Assembly (NCBI GenBank): GCA_021773565.1
Contig: JAJFJZ010000008.1
Coordinates: 310,001 to 374,000, forward strand
Length of the DNA stretch: 64,000 nucleotides
From: Gammaproteobacteria bacterium
GTDB taxonomy: Bacteria > Pseudomonadota > Gammaproteobacteria > Pseudomonadales > Azotimanducaceae
Direction: 5' to 3'
Part shown: positions 61,852-64,000 of the stretch, in pieces
Numbering within the stretch: the first letter of the stretch is position 1
How the letters are laid out: every line of letters starts with the position of its first letter
Translations under genes and position numbers: made by a program
Notes under the pieces: model-generated
The model's database searches: none
What the model saw: only the letters and a program-made list of their open reading frames with translations
Told to the model about the DNA's origin: nothing

Positions 61852-62493
61852 ATGGGTATGCAGGGTATGCCGAATTCAGAGCAGATGCTGCCTGGACGGG
61901 AAGTGTCGATGGCTGTCACCGCGCAACATGCAGTATTGAATTCGCCGCTGGCAGGTCCCTTTCCCGATACGCTTCGAGAGATCTATTTTGGCATGGGTTG
62001 TTTCTGGGGTGCCGAGCGCCTCTTTTGGGGGCTGGAGGGTGTGTTTACTACCGCGGCTGGATATGCCGGTGGGGTGACACCCAACCCTACCTATGAAGAA
62101 GTTTGTTCAGGACGCACAGGCCATACTGAGGTGGTGATGGTAGTTTTTGATCCCGCTCGTTTAAGTCTTGTCACCTTGCTTGGTCAGTTTTGGGAATCGC
62201 ATGACCCTACCCAGGGTATGCGTCAGGGTAATGATCTGGGAACGCAGTATCGCTCGGCTATTTACACGACCGGGGATGCACAACTGGCTGAGGTGCAGGT
62301 TTCTTGCCAGAATTACGCAAAAGCCCTGAAGGCTGACGGATATGGTGATATCACCACTGAAATTGAACCGCTGCAAAGTTTTTACTATGCCGAAGACTAT
62401 CATCAGCAATATTTATTTAAAGTACCCAACGGTTATTGTGGTCTGGCTGGTACCGGCGTCTGCCTGGCATCACAGGCTGCGAGCGTGGAATGA
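61852..62493 (+). CDS. msrA: Peptide methionine (S)-S-oxide reductase
   Basis: 213 residues from the ATG at 61852 (GGGAGG upstream). Repairs oxidised methionine. Catalytic Cys50 in [14 protein letters not shown] (an ordinary Cys codon, not TGA), [49 protein letters not shown] and the C-terminal [24 protein letters not shown] with resolving cysteines. A ~40-residue N-terminal extension is typical of E. coli-type MsrA. Its stop overlaps the next gene's start (ATGA), so the two are coupled. Confidence 0.97.
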   Translation: MGMQGMPNSEQMLPGREVSMAVTAQHAVLNSPLAGPFPDTLREIYFGMGCFWGAERLFWGLEGVFTTAAGYAGGVTPNPTYEEVCSGRTGHTEVVMVVFDPARLSLVTLLGQFWESHDPTQGMRQGNDLGTQYRSAIYTTGDAQLAEVQVSCQNYAKALKADGYGDITTEIEPLQSFYYAEDYHQQYLFKVPNGYCGLAGTGVCLASQAASVE

Positions 62494-63683
62494 ATTACCC
62501 TCTGGAAGGACTCAAGGTCCTTGATATGTCTCGCGTACTGGCAGGTCCTCTGGCTGGAAGATTGCTCTGTGATCTGGGTGCAGATGTCGTAAAAATTGAA
62601 CCGCCGGCCGGTGATATCACCAGACTGTGGGGTGCTGAAATTGGGGGTATCGCCGGGTATTATAACCAGCAGAATGTGGGCAAGCGGGATATCTGTATCG
62701 ACCTGTCTGCCGCAGGTGGGGCAGAACTTGTAAAAGCGCTTGTGAAAGAAGCGGATATTCTTGTAGAAAATTTCCGACCCAGCGTTATGCCCCGCTTCGG
62801 GCTGGACTATGCAAGCCTCAAACTGATTAATCCGCGGCTTATCATGTTGTCCATTTCGGGTTTTGGAGCGAATGGGCCAGAATCGCGCCGCGCTGCTTAT
62901 GCGCCCATAATTCACGCAGAAATTGGGCTGGTTGCCCGGCAATCCGGGCTTGTTGATGTGGAGGCGGCAGGGAAAAAGTATACAGATATAGCGGTACCCG
63001 TTGCTGATACGAATGCCTCACTACACGGCCTGGTAGGTTTGTTGGCAGCGCTGTATATGCGTGAGCGTACTGGATTGGGTCAACACATCGATCTGGCTAT
63101 GATCGATGCATCCCTGGTGAATGATGATCAGGTGCAATACGCTCTGGAGGATTCCGCAGCCACTCGCGCCATGCCGCCGGAAATCTGGGATACCGTAACC
63201 GGTCCGGTAATTATTGCCGGGGATTTTCGTTTTGTCTGGAGACAACTCGTTGCACACTGTGGTGTGCTGGATCCCACGCCGCCGGGTGCCTCCTTAAGTG
63301 AGAAGATTCGATTGAGAAGAGCGGCAGCACAATCATTTATTCAGCAATTACCCGATCGCGAAACGTTAATCGCGACATTGGACAGTATGAACCTGGCCTG
63401 GGGGGACGTACGTGATATTGAAGACATTCAGAGCCAGCCAACAGTTAAACATCGTGGTACCATAGTACAGGTTGATAATAAAGAGGGCGGCACACGCCCG
63501 GTGGTTCAATCGCCCTATCGATTTTCTGATGCAAAATCCGGAATACGCGGACCGGCTCCTGCAATAGGTGAACACAATACAGCAGTCTTGAAGGAATGGT
63601 TAGGCATGAGCGAGATAGAAGTAGAGGAATGCCTGGCCAGTGGTGTTTTATTTGCACCGGTGCAATCAAAGGCCTGTGATTGA
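62490..63683 (+). CDS. Family III (CaiB/BaiF-type) CoA transferase
   Basis: 397 residues from the ATG at 62490, which overlaps the msrA stop. CoA moves between carboxylic acids in this family. N-terminal [38 protein letters not shown] (two parts of one family signature), catalytic Asp region [21 protein letters not shown], and [17 protein letters not shown]. Substrates cannot be told. No acyl-CoA dehydrogenase or hydratase is adjacent; the coupling to msrA is probably just compact packing. The next gene starts 1 nt later. Confidence 0.93.
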   Translation: MNYPLEGLKVLDMSRVLAGPLAGRLLCDLGADVVKIEPPAGDITRLWGAEIGGIAGYYNQQNVGKRDICIDLSAAGGAELVKALVKEADILVENFRPSVMPRFGLDYASLKLINPRLIMLSISGFGANGPESRRAAYAPIIHAEIGLVARQSGLVDVEAAGKKYTDIAVPVADTNASLHGLVGLLAALYMRERTGLGQHIDLAMIDASLVNDDQVQYALEDSAATRAMPPEIWDTVTGPVIIAGDFRFVWRQLVAHCGVLDPTPPGASLSEKIRLRRAAAQSFIQQLPDRETLIATLDSMNLAWGDVRDIEDIQSQPTVKHRGTIVQVDNKEGGTRPVVQSPYRFSDAKSGIRGPAPAIGEHNTAVLKEWLGMSEIEVEECLASGVLFAPVQSKACD

Positions 63684-63684
63684 A

Positions 63685-64000
63685 ATGAGAAGTGATTCAG
63701 GGTCTGAACCCGGGCGATCCAACCTGGGTATTGGTGTGGATTTTGGCACAACCAATAGTGCAGCGGCGATATTTGACGGTCAGCGTGTTCGACTGGTGCG
63801 CCTGGAAGATGAGCAGGACATTATGCCTTCTGCAACCTATATAGATAAGGACCTGCATAGCAAAACTGGCGAAGCGGCCATCAACCGTTATATTGCTGAC
63901 AATTCAGGTCGAACTGTCGAAATGATACCCGAAGTGATTGGTGAAAGTAGCGTACTTGTGGGTGACTACAGCGCAGATAATCCCAAGCCGGTAGAAACGC
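63685..64000 (+). CDS. Hsp70-like chaperone/actin-fold ATPase (N-terminal part, runs off the window)
   Basis: 105 residues visible. ATG at 63685, one base after the CoA transferase stop. The N-terminus contains GIGVDFGTTNSAAAIFDGQ, the phosphate-1 loop of the Hsp70/actin fold, followed by LEDEQDIMPSATYID and GEAAINRY, the layout of YegD-like Hsp70 relatives. It lacks the DnaK-typical GIDLGTTNSCV form, so an atypical Hsp70 is more likely than DnaK itself. Truncated by the window end. Confidence 0.85.
   Translation, partial: MRSDSGSEPGRSNLGIGVDFGTTNSAAAIFDGQRVRLVRLEDEQDIMPSATYIDKDLHSKTGEAAINRYIADNSGRTVEMIPEVIGESSVLVGDYSADNPKPVET

Overview
The window looks like a chromosome segment of a free-living, aerobic, probably marine gammaproteobacterium. 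This is inferred from two TonB-dependent receptors, diderm-type lipoproteins, an NtrC-type two-component system, glutathione-dependent formaldehyde oxidation, a type 2 (eukaryote-like) IleRS and a DUF6316-type small protein. I saw no rRNA or tRNA gene, CRISPR array, prophage or transposase gene. Coding density is high and neighbouring genes often overlap by 1-8 nt.

Layout. 1-1.4 kb: 3' end of a TonB-dependent receptor with a terminator. 1.45-10.4 kb (minus): a small secreted protein, then one tightly packed operon of MoxR AAA ATPase, VWA protein and a complete oligopeptide ABC transporter (A-B-C-D-F). Its OppC carries an unusual ~150-residue periplasmic insertion. 10.5-11.0 kb: two inverted copies of a ~155-bp structured palindromic element. 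11.0-15.6 kb (minus): TesB thioesterase, AruI-like 2-ketoarginine decarboxylase, HisC-like aminotransferase and guanidinobutyrase, which together read as an arginine transaminase route. 15.7-17.2 kb: a hydrolase and a PNPOx-like protein. 17.2-20.9 kb: a methionine/SAH cycle locus with ahcY behind an ArsR-methyltransferase regulator, a divergent methionine aminotransferase and an operator-like palindrome between them. 20.9-29.2 kb: cytochrome c5-like lipoprotein, LRAT-like protein, and an NtrY/NtrC-like pair facing a MacA/MacB-type efflux operon that has a recognisable sigma-54 promoter. 29.3-36.2 kb: amidase, hemerythrin, a peroxiredoxin-like gene with an in-frame TGA that looks like selenocysteine, frmA/frmB, folD and a MATE transporter. 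36.2-39.4 kb: an 18-bp tandem repeat array and a VWA-lipoprotein/ECF sigma/anti-sigma-like operon. 39.5-46.8 kb: hydrolase, MFS transporter, type 2 ileS, adenine/adenosine deaminase. 47-50.2 kb: LysR, then TetR with cobalt-type nitrile hydratase. 50.2-55.6 kb: M20 peptidase, small membrane protein, second TonB receptor. 55.7-64 kb: the SO2930-type dihaem cytochrome and beta-helix pair of unknown function, mnmH, Sel1-type lipoprotein, msrA, CoA transferase, and the start of an Hsp70-like gene.

The most interesting items are: (1) the predicted UxxC selenoprotein at 31262-31741, whose TGA sits where relatives have Cys and is followed at the right distance by a bacterial SECIS-like hairpin, with mnmH (a selenophosphate user) in the same window; (2) the two palindromic elements near 10.5-11.0 kb, whose cores are about 90% identical while their 31-bp arms differ at about 13 positions, yet each arm pair remains self-complementary; (3) the MoxR-VWA-Opp operon with the modified OppC.
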